A stretch of 64,000 nt of DNA from Streptomyces cynarae (GCF_025642135.1 NZ_CP106793.1:434001-498000); one strand, 5' to 3'; shown: positions 53,603 through 63,347, counted from the first letter of the stretch. The notes: a model not told the origin generated them from the sequence alone. Made by a program: numbers and translations.

Positions 53603-54537
53603 GCTGCGCTCCCGGAGGTCTCGGTGCCGGTCGTGGAGCCGTGGTACTCCACGGCGTCCCTGGTCAGTTCCATGAACGCCTCCTCCAGGGACACGGCCTT
53701 CGTGGTCAGTTCGAACAGGGGGATCCCGTGCTCGGCCGCCTTCAGTCCGATCTCGCGGGCGGATATCCCGGTCACCTGCAGTTCCTCGGAGCCGATGCGG
53801 CCGGTGATCTCCACGCCCGGCCCGGCCAGCACGTCCCGCAGCCGCGCGGGGTCGTCAGTGGCGACCTTCACGGTGTCGCCGCCCGCCTCGCGAACCAAGT
53901 CCTGCACGGTCGTGTCGGCCAGCAGCCGTCCCCGGCCGACGATGATCAGGTGGTCCGCCACCAGCGCGACCTCGCTCATAAGGTGCGAGGAGACGAACAC
54001 CGTCCGTCCCTCGGCCGCGAGCGACGTCAACAGGTTGCGGATCCAGAGCACGCCTTCGGGGTCGAGTCCGTTGACGGGCTCGTCCAGCATCACCGTCTGC
54101 GGATCGCCCAGCAGCGCGGCAGCGATGCCGAGCCGCTGTCCCATGCCGAGGGAGAAGGCGCCGGCCCGCTTCTTGGCGACGCTCCCGAGGCCGGCGAGTT
54201 CGATGACCTCGTCGACCCGGCGGCGCGGGATGCCGTGGGTCAGCGCGAGCGCCCGGAGGTGGTTGTAGGCCGAGCGGCCCGGGTGGATGGACTTCGCCTC
54301 CAGGAGCGCCCCGACCTCCTGCAGCGGCGCCTGGTGGCGCGCGTAGCGGTGGCCGTTCACCGTGACGGAACCGCTCGTCGGCGCGTCGAGCCCGACGATC
54401 ATCCGCATGGTCGTGGACTTCCCAGCCCCGTTGGGCCCCAGGAAGCCGGTCACCGTGCCGGGCTTCACGGTGAAGTCCAGACCGTCGACGGCTGTCTTCT
54501 CCCCGTATCTCTTGGTGAGCTGCTGTGCGTCGATCAC
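53599..54537 (-). CDS. ABC transporter ATP-binding protein
   Basis: 312 residues from GTG 54537. Walker A GPNGAGKSTTMRMIVGLD, Q-loop region in HQAPLQEVGALLEAKSIHPG, signature SLGMGQRLGIAAALLGDP, Walker B QTVMLDEPVNGLDPEG and the switch His in VFVSSHLMSEVALVADH. The C-terminal 90 residues are the extra domain common in bacitracin/lantibiotic-type exporter ATPases. It is the first gene of a four-gene minus-strand operon (ATPase, permease, kinase, regulator), so its promoter lies in 54538-54700. Confidence 0.95.
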   Translation of the reverse strand: MIDAQQLTKRYGEKTAVDGLDFTVKPGTVTGFLGPNGAGKSTTMRMIVGLDAPTSGSVTVNGHRYARHQAPLQEVGALLEAKSIHPGRSAYNHLRALALTHGIPRRRVDEVIELAGLGSVAKKRAGAFSLGMGQRLGIAAALLGDPQTVMLDEPVNGLDPEGVLWIRNLLTSLAAEGRTVFVSSHLMSEVALVADHLIIVGRGRLLADTTVQDLVREAGGDTVKVATDDPARLRDVLAGPGVEITGRIGSEELQVTGISAREIGLKAAEHGIPLFELTTKAVSLEEAFMELTRDAVEYHGSTTGTETSGSAA

Positions 54538-55219
54538 TCGCGTTCTCTCTTTCGGGCTGCGGCGTCCGGCACGCCCGACGCCTCCTCCGCCACGCTAAGA
54601 CCGCTGACACCCGGATCTGCTGGTACCGGGGACTGAAGAGTGCGGGTCAGGTGGTACCGCGGTACTACGACCCCGCGTTCGCGGCCGCGCGGACCGGCGT
54701 GGGCGAAAAGGGAGCGCACTGCAGCCCGCCCGCTGGTCAGGAGGCCTGATTCCGGGGGGCGAGCAGTGGGCACGCAGCCGCTGTCCGCGTACGACCCGGC
54801 CAGCGGCCGCCTTCTTCAGAAGCCCGTAAACGATGACCGGCAGGAGCAGGTGCGGTTTGTCGGGCAGTGTGGTGGTGATCAGAACGGTCGGCATGCAGAC
54901 CGGTGCCGCCACGGCCGGCGCGGCGGCGAGTAGCAGCGGACGCGGGTGGGTCAGAAGGAGCCAAGGGCACCGGAGGCGTTGACGTAGGTCAGGATGAGTG
55001 CCCGACCAGGGCGACAGGTACGACGACGCCGAGATGGCCCGGCTCAGCCACGGCGCGGGCAGTGCCAGGCGGCACACAACGCCGGCCGCGCACAGCAGGA
55101 CGACACCGACCGGGGTGAAGCCGCCGTGAGCCCTGCAGCACACTCCCATCCGCTTCTCGATGCTCGAGCCGGGCGCTACTCCGCCCCCGGGTAGGTCATC
55201 GCTGTCCGCCACCTGCCCA
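54538..55219. other. Gene-poor stretch with a hydrophobic decayed frame
   Basis: 682 bp. A minus-strand frame (about 54780-55140) reads hydrophobic segments GVVLLCAAGVVCRLALPAPW and PVIVYGLLKKAAAG, as if a membrane protein had decayed, but no family is recognisable. The end near 54540 must hold the ABC operon promoter. Confidence 0.3.
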
Positions 55220-55612
55220 CTACACGCGCGCGGAGGCCGACGCCGGTACGGCGGCGGGCTCGGGCACACGCTGGACGTCGGCCTTGGTCACCGCCAGGTA
55301 GGCGACCACCAGGACGATCAGGGCGAGCAGGACCAGAGCCACTGGCCCGTCGCCGAGACCGAGGCCTCCGACGGAGCGAGGCTTGCCCAGGCCGTCGGCG
55401 ATCGACGCGCCGAGCGGACGGGTGATCACCTGGGCGGCCCAGAAGCAGAACACCTGATTCCAGCGCAGCCAGCGGTATCCCGCCGCCGGAATGAGGATCA
55501 GCACCGCGAAGACGGACGCGGAGGTGAAGTAGCCCAAGTGCAGGGTGAAGGCGGTGAAGTCGCCCAGTGCGGTGCCCATGGCGAAGGTGGCGACGACAGT
55601 CGCCCTGACCAT
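55220..55612 (-). pseudogene. 3' half of a COG4705-like membrane protein
   Basis: 130 codons: VATFAMGTALGDFTAFTLHL, then LILIPAAGYRWLRWNQVFCF, and ITRPLGASIADGLGKPRSVG with GLGLGDGPVALVLLALIV. This is the C-terminal half of the actinobacterial integral membrane family in COG4705 (repeated TRPLGASxxDWLGKP halves). The first two or three helices are missing and the sequence before 55612 is unrelated, so it is probably 5'-truncated and dead. Confidence 0.65.
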
Positions 55613-55920
55613 CTGTCAAGCGGTTGGCAGGTGCGGCTGGCCGACATGTCGCCTGCCCAGCAGTTCCGCTGCCTGGTGCCGTGTGTGCTCGGCGGCTCTC
55701 TGCGCCTCTGCCACGACGTCACCTCGTTCACGTACGAGGTCCGCATAGATCGGTATGTGATCGCTTTCGCTGGGGGTGAGAGTCACTGTGCTACCCCTTC
55801 CAAGGTCGTGATCTTCTGTGCCCGCCGCGGCCGACTCGGCTTGCCGGAAACCCGTGACTGCGCCGCGACGTATTCCTCGTGCCTGCTCTTGATACGCGCT
55901 TGGCTGAGGGCCGTCAGCTG

Positions 55921-56373
55921 TCAGGCCCGGTTGAGCCGGACAGCGATCCCGTGACCGATCAGCAAATAAATGACGGCCGGAAGGCCGAAATTGAGGACAA
56001 CCCGCAGACCTTCTGTGTCCATCGTGAAAATATCTCGTGCCCATCCGGACAGCCAGTCCGCCGCTCCGTGCACGAATTCAACAAAGGGATTCGCCTGGTT
56101 CGCGTCGAGCAGGTAGAGCAGGACCCACAGCCCCAGCAAGCCGGCCGCGACGTCAGCGATCGTGCAGATCGCGAGGGCTACGCGTCGTGCAGTGGCCTCG
56201 TTGCGTGCGGGGCGGCCGGGCCTCGGGGACTGCTCGTACGTCTGATATCCGGAAGCCGGGTCGATGTTGTTCACGAAAAATTCCGATCTGCCGCTGTTTT
56301 CTGTCGCAGGCTCGCCCCAGGTAGCGACATTCTGCCTCGCCCTGTGGCTTGTTTCCGCATGGTTCTGCGTCAT
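55921..56373 (-). CDS. Two-helix membrane protein, family unknown
   Basis: 150 residues. A polar Gln/Ser-rich N-terminus of about 60 residues leads to a first transmembrane segment (LAICTIADVAAGLLGLWVLL) and, after ANPFVEFVHGAADWLSGWAR with DIFTMDTEGLRVVLNFG, a second (LPAVIYLLIGHGIAVRL). The amphipathic middle and the two-helix plan are common in small Streptomyces membrane proteins of unknown role. ATG 56373 is used; ATG-independent starts after residue 15 are possible. Confidence 0.72.
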   Translation of the reverse strand: MTQNHAETSHRARQNVATWGEPATENSGRSEFFVNNIDPASGYQTYEQSPRPGRPARNEATARRVALAICTIADVAAGLLGLWVLLYLLDANQANPFVEFVHGAADWLSGWARDIFTMDTEGLRVVLNFGLPAVIYLLIGHGIAVRLNRA

Positions 56374-56609
56374 GCGAGCGCTTCGGCGTTACACCGCGCT
56401 CTGCGGCAGCACAAAATATGGCAACCTATTCGGGCACGTACCTAAATGTTCGCCAGCGAGGTACATTTCGGACCGCACGGAAAAGCCGTCCAGACGTCGC
56501 AGGGCGTGAACCACCCGGAGCGAACCTTCAAGTCGATGAGAGACAGCACCGCTCGGTGGAGCCACCGAGCCGTGTACGGGCTCTCGTACGCGGATGAGAG
56601 CCTGGACCA

Positions 56610-57362
56610 GTGCTGATAGAGGGATTCGAGAACGCCCCTGTTGTCGCGGGGGAGGAACTGCTGGCACTGCCGGGGTTCTGGGCGGCCTACCTGATGTGGC
56701 TGAGTCAGACAGAGGAGTACGACCCCGTTCCGGAGTGGTTCGGTGTCGACGGGGCTGACGCCGACGCGGCTTGCGATGCGCTCGGCAACGAGGACCACTG
56801 GCCCGTCTTCCGCATCCCGTTCGCCGATGGCCACACCGCGATGGTCCTTGGACGCAACTTTCGCGACGATCCGGGAACCGAGTACTTCATCACCCACCCC
56901 GAGTGGGGACGACACGGCCACCTGGCCACCGTCAGCGGTCACCAGGCCGGCCCGGGCTTGTCATGGCGAGAGCTCCACCACATCGCCCGCACGCCCGACC
57001 TCAACGCTCCAGGAATTCACGCCGAATACGCACGCCTGCTCCTCCTGCTGCCCGCGCTCGGCGACCAGGAGCTGCCCGAGGACGCCGCAGCGGTGCTCGG
57101 CGGCGCGCTGACGCAGGCGGGCGTCCCCGCAGCGCCGGCCCCGCATCTCGCGGAAGCGCTCCTGGCGGACCACCCCTTGTGGGAGCCGGCTGAATGGGCG
57201 CTTCCTGCCGCCTCGCCGCTCTCCGGCAGCCAGGAGCCCTTCCTCGGAATCCTGCACTGTGACGGGTACATGAGCCCGCGGTGCGGAACCCGCCTCGCCC
57301 AGGGCATCACCCGAGAGCAGAGCAACCGCCTGGCCCGCGCACTCGGCACCTGGCCCGTCTGA
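56610..57362 (+). CDS. Hypothetical cytoplasmic protein, Streptomyces family
   Basis: 250 residues, no signal or membrane segment. Recurrent phrases include ELLALPGFWAAYLMWLSQTE, ALGNEDHWPVFRIPFADGHT with VVLGRN-like AMVLGRNFRDDPGTEYFITH, and GLSWRELHHIA. The acidic, Trp-rich composition and stepwise pattern remind me of bacterial immunity-protein-like families, but I do not assign it to one. The likely start is CTG/ATG-type codon 56610 (M L I E G F); no strong ribosome site is visible. No operon partner. Confidence 0.75.
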   Translation: MLIEGFENAPVVAGEELLALPGFWAAYLMWLSQTEEYDPVPEWFGVDGADADAACDALGNEDHWPVFRIPFADGHTAMVLGRNFRDDPGTEYFITHPEWGRHGHLATVSGHQAGPGLSWRELHHIARTPDLNAPGIHAEYARLLLLLPALGDQELPEDAAAVLGGALTQAGVPAAPAPHLAEALLADHPLWEPAEWALPAASPLSGSQEPFLGILHCDGYMSPRCGTRLAQGITREQSNRLARALGTWPV

Positions 57363-57419
57363 ACGGCCCCAACCGGGGGACGGCTTGAGAACTTGTAGCG
57401 CCTGGGAATCTTGACGCAC

Positions 57420-57690
57420 GTCATGGTCCCATTTGTCACCACGGTCAGGACACCGCCTGAGACGGCAGAGCAGTTCCGGCGCTGGCACCAGGAGGAGGGG
57501 CCGCTGACCATCCCGGTCCTGGCCATCGGCGGCGAGTACAGCACCGGCACCGCCCCGGCGGAGGACATGCGCAAGGTCGCCACCGACGTCACCGGAGTGG
57601 TCATCCCCGGCTCCGGTCCTTCCTGGCCGAAGAGGTTCCGCAGCCCCTGACGAAGGCGCTGCTGGACTTCCTGCTCTTAAATGGCAGGGG
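57420..57690 (+). pseudogene. C-terminal remnant of an alpha/beta-hydrolase
   Basis: Frame 1 reads AEQFRRWHQEEGPLTIPVLA with IGGEYSTGTAPAEDM and ends in VVIPGSG; a frame change near 57618 gives AEEVPQPLTKALLDFLL. IPVLAIGGE...VVIPGSGHxxAEExPxxL is the end of epoxide-hydrolase-like alpha/beta-hydrolases, with the catalytic His region damaged by the frameshift. No N-terminus is present. Confidence 0.7.
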
Positions 57691-57797
57691 AGGAGCCGCC
57701 CCCCGGTAGCACCACCGCGGATGGTGACCGCGGCCGCACGGGCCGACGGTCACCACCCGCTGCCGCTGTCTTCTCAGGTCGCCGAAAGGTGGGCGGA

Positions 57798-58631
57798 TCA
57801 ACGCAGTCCGGCGAAGAGGTCGTTCTCGGGCACGGCCGCACCGGTGGTGTCCTGGACACGCACGAAGGTCTCGACGCCCATCAACTCGGTGAACCTGCTC
57901 TGGCCCATCTTGAGGAAGAAGATGTTCTCGCCCTGGCTGGCGTGCGCGGCCAGGGCGTCGAACTTCTGACCGCCGAACGCGGTGGTGTCCACCCAGGTGG
58001 TGATCTCCTCGTCGGGTAGTCCGATCTCCGCCAGCGCGGCGGCCTCGGCAGGATCCGGCTCCTGCCAGTCCGCACCGAACTCGCGCATGACCTCCCCGAA
58101 CCGCTGCATCATCGAGCGGGGCGCCGTTGTCCAGTACACCTTCGGTATCGGCGCGGTCATCGCCAGCGCCGCCATCGTGATGCGGTGTGCCTGGATGTGG
58201 TCGGGGTGGCCGTAGAAGCCGTTCTCGTCATAGGTGACGACCACATCGGGTTGGTAGCGGCGCAAGAGTTCCGCGAGTCGGGCAGCGCCCTCCTCCACGG
58301 GTGTCTGCCAGAAGGATCCGGGAGCGTCGTTGGTCGGCCAGCCCATCATCCCGGAGTCGGCGTAGTCCAGCATCTCCAGATGACTGATCTTCAGAATCTC
58401 GCAGCTTGACTCAAGTTCTTGACGCCGCATCAACGCGACGGCCGCCGGATCGTGCCCGGGCTCGCCCGGCTTGACACCCCCCGGTCCGTCACCGCAACTG
58501 CCGTCGGTGCACGTCACCAGCACCGTGCGGATGCCCTCCGCCGCATACCGTGCGAGGACACCTCCCGTTCCAGTGGCCTCATCGTCGGGGTGAGCGTGCA
58601 CCGCCATCAGTGTCAAGGGCCGGTCATTCAT
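57798..58631 (-). CDS. PIG-L family deacetylase (Mca-like)
   Basis: 277 residues from ATG 58631, with AGGAGG 8 bp before it. The zinc site is visible as MAVHAHPDDEATGTGG near the N-terminus and GFYGHPDHIQAHRI in the middle, both diagnostic of the LmbE/PIG-L fold. The length and phrases LVTCTDGSCGDGPGG and DYADSGMMGWPTNDAPG fit mycothiol S-conjugate amidases, which cleave mycothiol adducts so that toxins can be exported as mercapturates. Other N-acetyl-glucosaminyl deacetylases are possible. It stands alone. Confidence 0.93.
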   Translation of the reverse strand: MNDRPLTLMAVHAHPDDEATGTGGVLARYAAEGIRTVLVTCTDGSCGDGPGGVKPGEPGHDPAAVALMRRQELESSCEILKISHLEMLDYADSGMMGWPTNDAPGSFWQTPVEEGAARLAELLRRYQPDVVVTYDENGFYGHPDHIQAHRITMAALAMTAPIPKVYWTTAPRSMMQRFGEVMREFGADWQEPDPAEAAALAEIGLPDEEITTWVDTTAFGGQKFDALAAHASQGENIFFLKMGQSRFTELMGVETFVRVQDTTGAAVPENDLFAGLR

Positions 58632-58959
58632 GAAAAAGTCCTCCTGTGTGAAATGGCCTCGGTCTAAGTCTGCGGCAGTTGTACAAGCGGTCGCCCCGAT
58701 ATCGGATGACCGGGCGTACAACGGATTCGGAGGGCCGCCATCGCGTCGGCGCAGACGATCTTCTGGTCTCTCCGTTCCCCGCACACGCGGCGCCGTCCCC
58801 CGAGCGGTGCAACAGTGCCGGCCGGATCGGCTGTTCCCGCCGCACGGGAACAGTCCTGGCCTTGGCACTCGCTCTCGTGCTCTTGGCTTCCGGGCTTGCC
58901 CGTGAGCCTCACGAGTTCGTCGACTCGTTGCACCGGCGGTCATGGTCGGCAGCGGATCG
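58632..58959. other. Intergenic stretch upstream of the deacetylase gene
   Basis: 328 bp; it contains the PIG-L promoter region. No gene or RNA was recognised. Confidence 0.4.
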
Positions 58960-59215
58960 GTGTCGGCCACAGCACAGCAGGCGACGACGGCAAGCTCGGA
59001 CGGAGGCTCACCGTGCGTGGCTGATGGAAGCCGTTGCGCACGACCAGGGGGGTGGCCCTTCCCGTGCCGCTGATCGGCCGACTCCGCCATGTATGCGTTG
59101 ACTTCGGCCTCCAGCGCGGCGGCCGGCATCCGCCGTAGCCCTCGCGTACGATCTCGCCGATCAGCGAGGAGCCGTTGGTGATGGTGCCGTCGGCGTTCAC
59201 TACCCTGAGCACAGG
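58960..59215 (-). pseudogene. N-terminal scrap of an IS256-family transposase
   Basis: Minus strand: GTITNGSSLIGEIVREG, then in another frame MPAAALEAEVNAYMAESADQ, then back to LVVRNGFHQPRTV. Together they match the first 90 residues of IS256 transposases (like 28541-29215). Frameshifts and loss of the rest make it inactive. Confidence 0.75.
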
Positions 59216-59279
59216 CGTGCCTTCCCGACCCGCGCGGCAACGCGGGCCTACTCGACACCAGTCAATCGATCACTTGACG

Positions 59280-59700
59280 ACGTCGCATGGGAAGAGGCCC
59301 TGGCCCCCGCGCGGGGTGGGCCCGCCGAAAACGGGCACCTCCTGGCACCGACCGACACCACCTACCAGAGGTAGCGGGTGGGCATCTGGATGAAGAACGC
59401 CCGCGCGGCCGCCCGGAAGGCCGCCGAGATCGAGCAGCGTCGTGCTCAGGGCCTGCCCGTTCAGTTCGGCCACCGGGGCACTGCCGCAGGAGCGGCGCGA
59501 GCAGCTCGAGGACATCGCCCCCGCCTGACCGGTGGAGTGGCAGCGCGCCTTCCATCTGGTCCGGCTGCACCTGGAGGCCCGCCGCGAGCTGCCCATGTCG
59601 CAGAGCACCGTCGTGCACCAGGGCGAGGACCAGAGGCGCTGGGTAGGTCAGTCCGGCTCGGCTGGAACAACCTCACCACCGTCCAGCAGGTGGGCGCGAT
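59280..59700 (+). pseudogene. Remnant of helicase-associated (HA) domain repeats
   Basis: Plus-strand segments in changing frames: VGIWMKNARAAARKAAEIEQ with RRAQGLPV, then ALPQERREQLEDIAPA, WQRAFHLVRLHLEA with VHQGEDQRRWV, and VRLGWNNLTTVQQV. A TAG before VGIW interrupts the frame. This is the HA-domain region of large Streptomyces DEAD/DEAH helicases, one repeat in pieces. The helicase core is not in the window. Confidence 0.65.
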
Positions 59701-59767
59701 CTGTTTGAAGACGGGACTGGTTCGAGACGCCGTTCGACGCCGGGAGCGAGGCGCGGGCGGAAGTGCC

Positions 59768-60550
59768 TCAGCCGGCGAGCAGGGCGTGCACCCACTGGTC
59801 TTCGCGCTGTTCGATGTATTCGGCGTCGCTTCGCCAGGCGCCGCCGTGGCCCGCGGCCCACAGTGTCGTCCAGGGTTGGACACCCCGGGCTGCCTGGTCA
59901 CGCAGGAAGTCGTGCATGGAACGCGTACGGCGTCCTAGCAGAGGGACCAGCTGTCGGCGTTCGGCTTCATCGAGGCCGTAGGCGTTGGCAAAGACTCGCA
60001 GTCGGTCACCCGCGTCGCGGCGTTGCCAGTCAGGATGCGCGGACAACGGGACGAAACCGTGCATGGCATACGCGACGTCCCACAGGCGGGAACCGGGGCC
60101 GGCGGTGTCCCAGTCGATGAAGGCCCACTGGGAATCGTCTGCGACCACAAGGTTCCATGGGGCCAGGTCGTGATGGGCGATGATGTCGCTGCCCTCGGCG
60201 GGCATCAGCACCTGCCAGTGCGCGCCGGGTGGTGGCGTGAAGTCCTGCACTGCATCGTGGAAGTCCCGGATCAGGTGTGCCACGCGAGCCAGTCGCCGAG
60301 CGGGTTCCAGCAGAGAGAACCGGTCGGGCCAGACCACATGGCCCGGCACAAAGGTCAGGACTTCGCGCCCCTGGTCGTCAATGCCCAGAGGACGAGGCGC
60401 CGCCCGGAATCCCACTTCGTGCAGGTGCGTGAGCAAGGCGTGCACTGCGGGCGTCCACGGTCCGGTCGGACGGCGGACGGTATCTCCGACTCGAACGACA
60501 CCATCGCTGACGTTGCCACCGGACAACGGCTGTTCTTCATCATGCTGCAC
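59768..60550 (-). CDS. Aminoglycoside-phosphotransferase-family kinase
   Basis: 260 residues if started at GTG 60550. The kinase-like pattern is clear: LSGGNVSDGVVRVGDTVRRP (nucleotide loop region), GREVLTFVPGHVV (hinge), IIAHHDLAPWNLVVADD (catalytic Asp in HHDLAPWN) and WAFIDWDTAGPGSRLWDVAY (metal-binding Asp). The ending is conserved in the actinobacterial APH-like group. Substrates range from aminoglycosides to small alcohols, so resistance should not be assumed. The frame is open into the broken SUMF1-like gene upstream, which is not part of this protein. Confidence 0.85.
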   Translation of the reverse strand: MQHDEEQPLSGGNVSDGVVRVGDTVRRPTGPWTPAVHALLTHLHEVGFRAAPRPLGIDDQGREVLTFVPGHVVWPDRFSLLEPARRLARVAHLIRDFHDAVQDFTPPPGAHWQVLMPAEGSDIIAHHDLAPWNLVVADDSQWAFIDWDTAGPGSRLWDVAYAMHGFVPLSAHPDWQRRDAGDRLRVFANAYGLDEAERRQLVPLLGRRTRSMHDFLRDQAARGVQPWTTLWAAGHGGAWRSDAEYIEQREDQWVHALLAG

Positions 60551-60679
60551 CGAACCAGTGTGTCTGATCAGGCCGCCGTGATCACCGCGTTGAACGGGAG
60601 GACCAGGTAGGGGCATGCCGCCGTGCGACGTACCTTCCTGTAGCCCCCAGCGCGAGAGGCCGAATGATCCGCAGCAGGC

Positions 60680-61135
60680 GCCGCCCCTCACCGTCACCAA
60701 ATTCGCGCTGAGTTGCCCTGGTACCAGGCGATCTCGTCTAGCCGGCCATGTCGAGGGCCGGTGGTGCCCGCGCGGCATGCGTGCTCCCACTCGGCCTCGG
60801 TCGGCAGCCGGTATCCATCGGCAGAGACCTTCCAGTCGAACCGCCTCTGCCTCGCCGTTGAGGTGATGGACGGGTGTCAGCCCCTCACATCGGGACAACG
60901 CATCGCAGAACCGGACCGCGTCCCACCATGAAACGCCCTCACCCGGTAGCCGGTCGCCTTCGGCAGTGCTCGGCCGCTGACCGCTGACCTGTGCATACAA
61001 CGACTGAGTGACCGGAATCGCCGCCATCCAGAACGGTGCGACCTCAACCGTCCAGCTCTTCTGTGTCCGCCGGTCCGACACCGTCACCTGTCCCGGTGGG
61101 AGCGCCATCATTTCGTGCTCTGCCTCCGCGTCCAC
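60680..61135 (-). pseudogene. Frameshifted, truncated SUMF1-type gene
   Basis: From ATG 61135 the frame reads ALPPGQVTVSDRRTQKSWTV and FWMAAIPVTQSLYAQVSGQR, then GVSWWDAVRFCDALSRCEGL. A frame change near 60840 is needed for SADGYRLPTEAEWEHACRAG, after which a stop follows GNSARIW near 60705. PVTQ, EGVSWWDA, RLPTEAEWEHACRAG are standard for formylglycine-generating-enzyme-like proteins. The catalytic C-terminus (WGLxDMxGNVWEW) is missing. It may have been an accessory to the adjacent kinase gene. Confidence 0.7.
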
Positions 61136-61159
61136 CGGACCACCCTACCGGCGTGATCA

Positions 61160-61550
61160 CCGCTCCATCGATCTGTCTGGGGTGAGCTGGGGCGCGTTGA
61201 TCCGGCTGGAGGTCGAGCACCTGTCGACGGACCGCGAGGCGCCAGCGTGTGTGGCTATGGTCCTCGAAGACCTGCGGCTGTTCAAGCAGACGCTGGGCTG
61301 GACGAAGCCCCGACTGCGGGAACCGGAAGCGGGCGGCCGACCGCTGGACCCGGCTGATCATCGCCGCATACACCCAACTCGGCTGGCCGCCCGCTCGCCC
61401 AGGACCTGCGACACCCGTGGGAGAAACCGGCTTCGCCGAGCCGGCGCACCCCAACTCCGGTGCGCCGGACGTTTCGGAACCTGCGCCGGCACATGCCCGG
61501 TCCCCGCCAAAGCACCAAAACCCCATCGGTCGAAAACACTGTGCACTTCA
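61160..61550 (+). pseudogene. C-terminal remnant of an NF041680-type transposase
   Basis: Plus-strand frames read LEVEHLSTDREAPA, then LRLFKQTLGWTKPRLREPEA, DRWTRLIIAAYTQL, and after further frame changes TPARVRRTFRNLRRHMPGP. RLFKQTLGWTxPKLRxPEAADRW and TPARVRRxFRNLR are typical of a Streptomyces transposase family (NF041680 type, name from memory). At least two frameshifts. No intact ends. Confidence 0.65.
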
Positions 61551-61573
61551 TGTTCGGTTTCCGAGCCGGAGCC

Positions 61574-62308
61574 TCAGCTGTTGCCCAGGGTGCGGTCCAA
61601 CAGAGGGAGCAGGTGGTTCCAGTGGCGCTTCAGCCCTGAGGCGCTGAAAGCGTCGGTGTCGGACATGGTGAAGCCGTGGATGGTGCCGGGGTAGATCTCG
61701 GAGGTGTAGCTGACACCTGCGGTGTCGAGGGCCTGGTTGAGCTCGCCGAGGGCCTCGGGTGTCATGTCGCCTTCGGCGTGGCCGAGGTGGACCTCGGCGG
61801 TGAGCTTGGAGAAGAGGTCGGGCCCGTCGACGCCCACGGGACCGTGGAATGCGGCGACGGCGGCCACCTGGCCGGGGTAGGCCGCGGCGGTGCGCATCGC
61901 GAGGAGGCCGCCTATGCAATAGCCGGTCACCGCGAGCGGACCGGCGCCGACCTCGGGCTGGGCTGCGAGGATCCTGAGGTAGGCGTAGGCGTCGCGCAGG
62001 ACACGTTCGGCGGTGTGCGCCTTGATCAAGGGCATCAGTTGGGCCATGACCTGGGGCCGGGCCTCTTCTCCGATGTGCTCCGGAAGCTCGATCACTGGTG
62101 CCGGGCCGTGCCGGTAGAAGACGTTGGGGACGAGCACGTAGTACCCGTGCCCGGCTAGTTCGCGTGCCATGTCCCGCAGCACGGGCCGGATACCGAAGCC
62201 GTCAGCGTACATCAGCACCCCCGGGTGCTGCTCGCCGCGGTCGGGGAAGGCGGCGAATGCATCGGCCTGGCCGTCCGCGGTGGGAATCTGCAGCGTCTTG
62301 GTGGGCAT
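61574..62308 (-). CDS. Dienelactone-hydrolase-family protein
   Basis: 244 residues from ATG 62308, preceded by AGGAG. Alpha/beta-hydrolase of the dienelactone type: the nucleophile sits in AVTGYCIGGLLAMRTAAAYP (Cys instead of Ser, as in the family), the acid in VHLGHAEGDMTPEALGEL and the His in YPGTIHGFTMSDTDAF. Expected to open lactone rings of aromatic breakdown or hydrolyse other small esters; no pathway genes are near. It is transcribed away from the lipoprotein region. Confidence 0.92.
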   Translation of the reverse strand: MPTKTLQIPTADGQADAFAAFPDRGEQHPGVLMYADGFGIRPVLRDMARELAGHGYYVLVPNVFYRHGPAPVIELPEHIGEEARPQVMAQLMPLIKAHTAERVLRDAYAYLRILAAQPEVGAGPLAVTGYCIGGLLAMRTAAAYPGQVAAVAAFHGPVGVDGPDLFSKLTAEVHLGHAEGDMTPEALGELNQALDTAGVSYTSEIYPGTIHGFTMSDTDAFSASGLKRHWNHLLPLLDRTLGNS

Positions 62309-62861
62309 GAGTTCTCCTGTCGTGGTTGATGTGTCGAGCCTGTGATCAACACGACGGAGGCGGAGCCCGCGCAGCAGCGCAAGATCCTCGATCGAGCAGC
62401 GGGCCCACACTGGCCCATACGGCGCTCAGAAGAGCACCGGGTCACCAATCCGTGTGTGGCGCAGTGCCGTCCCGGTAGTCATCCCCACAACATAGTCCAC
62501 TGCCCGTCGCGTTCGCCGACCCGGAGCACCTCATGCGGGCGTTCAGGCGCGGCTTACGGAAGATCCAGTACCGGCCCCAGTTCGTCGACAGCAGACCCGA
62601 ACGCCGCGCTATCCACGACGCCTCTTCTCCAGTCCCCAGCGCGTAGACGGCGGACGCAACGAAACCGCGTCCTCGGCCGGATGGCCGGCCTGGGGACGGG
62701 ATAGGTGAGCGTGTTCGGGTGGTACTTCGGCCGCTCACCCGTGCCGGGCTTCAGGTCTGGACCCAGGTCCGTCCTGATCAAGGCAGAGGCCGTGCCCGTA
62801 TGTCGCGCGCCGATGCCTGGAGAGATCCCGGGGCCCGGCGACCGTCAGGGCGCTCACCACT
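62309..62861. other. Intergenic stretch, no gene recognised
   Basis: 553 bp. A minus-strand frame near 62450-62660 (ALGTGEEASWIARRSGLLS) looks faintly protein-like but matches nothing I know. The beginning contains the promoter of the dienelactone-hydrolase gene. Confidence 0.35.
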
Positions 62862-63347
62862 TCAGCTGACGACCAGTGTCACCCGCCACGACGTTCCGTC
62901 GGGGCACGTGCTGGTCAGTGTGGAGGCACCGGGCGACCGCGCGACGAACAGACCCGGCGTGACGCCCAGCGGCGCGGTCATCACCCCGGTGCCGACAGGC
63001 GCGAGTACCTCAGGGCTGGAGCTGCCGATGGCGCGCCAATGCGTGCCCTGCACGGCGCCCTCGGGAGCGGCGAGGAACACGTCCACCCGTTGGCCGACGC
63101 GCAGACAGAAGGCCCCGGAGTCCGCCTGAGTCAAGGATCCGGCGGAACGCGGCAGCGTCGCGGGGTGCAGCTGGTGGCACCGGACCGCCACGGCCGTCGA
63201 CGACGAGGTCGGCGGCGCGGAGGGCGGGGCTGACGTGGCGGCGGCGGAGGTACATCCGGTGAGGAGTGCCGTCGCCACCAGTGCGGCGCTGAGCCCCGCG
63301 GCGAAGTGCCGCGGTGGCGGTGGCGGTGTGCGGCGGGCCGTAGCCAT
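62862..63347 (-). CDS. Small putative lipoprotein
   Basis: 161 residues from ATG 63347, after GAGGAAG. A signal peptide with lipobox LLTGC (Cys about residue 32) is followed by an Ala/Pro/Ser-rich linker, then a beta-rich domain with QLHPATLPRSAGSLTQADSG, CLRVGQRVDVFLAAPEG and CPDGTSWRVTLVV. The phrase LRVGQRVDV and the position of two Cys (AFCLRV and STCPDG) suggest a small disulfide-bonded sandwich. No family recognised; the role is unknown. Confidence 0.82.
   Translation of the reverse strand: MATARRTPPPPPRHFAAGLSAALVATALLTGCTSAAATSAPPSAPPTSSSTAVAVRCHQLHPATLPRSAGSLTQADSGAFCLRVGQRVDVFLAAPEGAVQGTHWRAIGSSSPEVLAPVGTGVMTAPLGVTPGLFVARSPGASTLTSTCPDGTSWRVTLVVS

Noticed and set aside
59768..61135. 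One continuous 455-codon SUMF1-kinase fusion protein
   Set aside because: The frame is open throughout, but the SUMF1 part is out of its correct frame after about 60840, and the middle has no domain pattern; two separate genes fit better.
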